Positions 4,914-6,092 of a stretch of DNA of 6,092 bases are shown here, piece by piece. Location of the stretch: contig JAISCG010000014.1 in assembly GCA_031265715.1 (NCBI GenBank), forward strand, positions 1 to 6,092, written 5' to 3'. The notes under the pieces were generated by a model. It was not told the DNA's origin. It saw only the letters and a list, made by a program, of their open reading frames with translations, and searched no databases. Position 1 is the first letter of the stretch; every line of letters starts with the position of its first letter. This DNA comes from Holosporaceae bacterium (GTDB taxonomy: Bacteria; Pseudomonadota; Alphaproteobacteria; UBA3830). The position numbers and the translations under genes were made by a program.

Positions 4914-6092
4914 ATGGGGCAACCGAAAAATAATTCTTTAATCGACGAAACGACGTTTTTTCTCCTCGATTTGCCGGAAAAAAGCGGGCATGAGGCGCGG
5001 ATCGTCGGCGGAGCGGTGCGGGATTTTCTTTTGCAGAAAAAAAGTTGCGACACGGACATCGCCATCACCGCCACTCCGACCGAAGTTATTGAAATTTACG
5101 GGAAGTGCGGGCTGGCCGTCATTCCATCCGGCATAAAACACGGATCCGTTTCCGTTATTTTCAACGGTAAAGCCTACGAAATTACGACGCTGCGTAAAGA
5201 TGTGAAAGCGTTCGGGCGACATGCCGAAGTGGAATTTTCAAAATCTTTCGAAGAAGATTCTGCCCGGCGTGATTTTACGATCAACGCTATCTATATGGAT
5301 AAAAAAGGGGAAATTTACGACTACCATTCCGGGATTAAAGATATTCGGGAAAAAAATATCAGATTTATCGGCGATCCCCGAAAGAGAATAGAAGAAGATT
5401 ATCTGCGCATTCTTCGATATTTCAGATTCGTTGCGTCCCACGGAGATTTCAAATGCAACGAAGAATATTTGAACGCAATTAACTTATTGAAAAATAATGC
5501 AAAAATTTTGTCCGGCGAGAGGGTGATTTCGGAATTGTTGAAAATTTTCGACATTCCCGGCGCTCACGAAATTATTCCGAAAATGCGACCGGTTTTGGAT
5601 GTTATGTTTTCGCTGACCTGCGATTCCCTGAAAATTTGTGCGGATCAAAAAATATATGACTCGCTTTCCCGCGAAGAAAAATTGGCGATGTTATTGAAAT
5701 TTTCCGACAAAGATATTGTCGGCGAATATAATTTTCCCAAAGCGATCCGGGAAATGATTTTGCTGAAAGCGATCGACGATCGTTCCGAAATTTTTGTGCA
5801 ATTAAAACGAATCAAAAAAGAGTACAGGAATTTTTATGCGAAATTTTTGGCGATATATGCCGGCGTGCGCGGCGATGAAAAAAATCCGGCAGATTACATG
5901 CAGGAACTTTTGAATTTTTGCTTATCGGAATGCGTTGATTTTAAACTCAATTCTGAGGATCTTTCGGAATATAATCTGACCCGGGACGAATTGAAAAATG
6001 TTATGATTGCGGCGAGAAAATATTGGCTCGCCAATAATGTTTCCCGCGCCGAATGTAAAAAATTTGTTCACGATATTATTTGTTCGCGAATT
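4914..6092 (+). CDS. cca: CCA-adding tRNA nucleotidyltransferase (3' end cut by window)
   Basis: The product builds or repairs the 3' CCA end of tRNAs from CTP and ATP without a nucleic acid template. The frame gives 393 residues up to the window edge, near the usual bacterial length of about 390-420, so only a little is missing. The class II nucleotidyltransferase head is clear: RIVGGAVRD (29-37), the metal-binding DTD (46-48), HGSVSV (76-81), EITTLRKDV (89-97), ARRDFTINAIY (117-127), FIGDP (151-155), and R158 with EEDYLRILRYFRF (160-172), the base-selecting ED..R region. Poly(A) polymerase I shares this fold, but the length and lack of a basic tail favour Cca. The C-terminal tail (about 346-385) lacks the usual Gly-Pro-rich motif and reads YNLTRDEL instead. 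A TAA lies in frame just upstream, so ATG 4914 is the first usable ATG; its ribosome binding site is weak (GGA about ten bases before). Confidence 0.93.
   Translation, partial: MGQPKNNSLIDETTFFLLDLPEKSGHEARIVGGAVRDFLLQKKSCDTDIAITATPTEVIEIYGKCGLAVIPSGIKHGSVSVIFNGKAYEITTLRKDVKAFGRHAEVEFSKSFEEDSARRDFTINAIYMDKKGEIYDYHSGIKDIREKNIRFIGDPRKRIEEDYLRILRYFRFVASHGDFKCNEEYLNAINLLKNNAKILSGERVISELLKIFDIPGAHEIIPKMRPVLDVMFSLTCDSLKICADQKIYDSLSREEKLAMLLKFSDKDIVGEYNFPKAIREMILLKAIDDRSEIFVQLKRIKKEYRNFYAKFLAIYAGVRGDEKNPADYMQELLNFCLSECVDFKLNSEDLSEYNLTRDELKNVMIAARKYWLANNVSRAECKKFVHDIICSRI

Noticed and set aside
4857..4922. Upstream extension of xseB to 4922
   Set aside because: The extra residues lack XseB similarity, would cross the divergent promoter region and would overlap the cca start.

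Overview
The window is a compact block of bacterial housekeeping genes. Five genes, xseB, yggT, folD, cpoB (ybgF) and tilS, are packed on the minus strand with overlaps or short gaps (4856 down to 1737). A sixth minus-strand gene, a NuoL-family membrane protein, follows after a 137-base gap and runs off the left edge. On the plus strand, a CCA-adding tRNA nucleotidyltransferase diverges from xseB across a 57-base spacer and runs off the right edge. No rRNA, tRNA, insertion sequence, CRISPR array or phage gene was seen.

The organism is most likely an alphaproteobacterium with a reduced, AT-leaning genome, perhaps an intracellular lineage of the Rickettsiales or Holosporales kind. The reasons are the cpoB-tilS pair (in many Alphaproteobacteria part of tolQRAB-pal-cpoB-tilS-ftsH), a YggT gene beside folD, Lys/Asn/Ile/Phe-rich proteins, many A or T tracts of eight or more bases inside genes, and a short divergent TilS. 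This is an inference from gene order and composition, not a phylogeny.

Layout: 1-1599 NuoL-like (minus, C-terminus cut by the window); 1600-1736 intergenic, with a terminator-like hairpin and a degenerate copy of part of the NuoL-like gene; 1737-2807 tilS; 2804-3400 cpoB; 3444-4304 folD; 4318-4620 yggT; 4620-4856 xseB; 4857-4913 divergent promoter spacer; 4914-6092 cca (plus, 3' end cut). The functions are mixed: exonuclease VII, one-carbon metabolism, envelope maintenance and tRNA maturation. TilS and Cca both act on tRNA; the others look linked mainly by shared transcription.

No complete novel system is visible. The best leads are: (1) a 40-base direct repeat, 34/40 identical, joining the spacer upstream of the NuoL-like gene to that gene's own 5' coding region, in the same reading frame, which suggests a decayed duplicate; (2) an orphan NuoL-like subunit with no nuoK upstream, changed at several otherwise conserved positions; (3) a 9-bp all-A/T inverted repeat that places the overlapping cpoB stop and tilS start in its loop.
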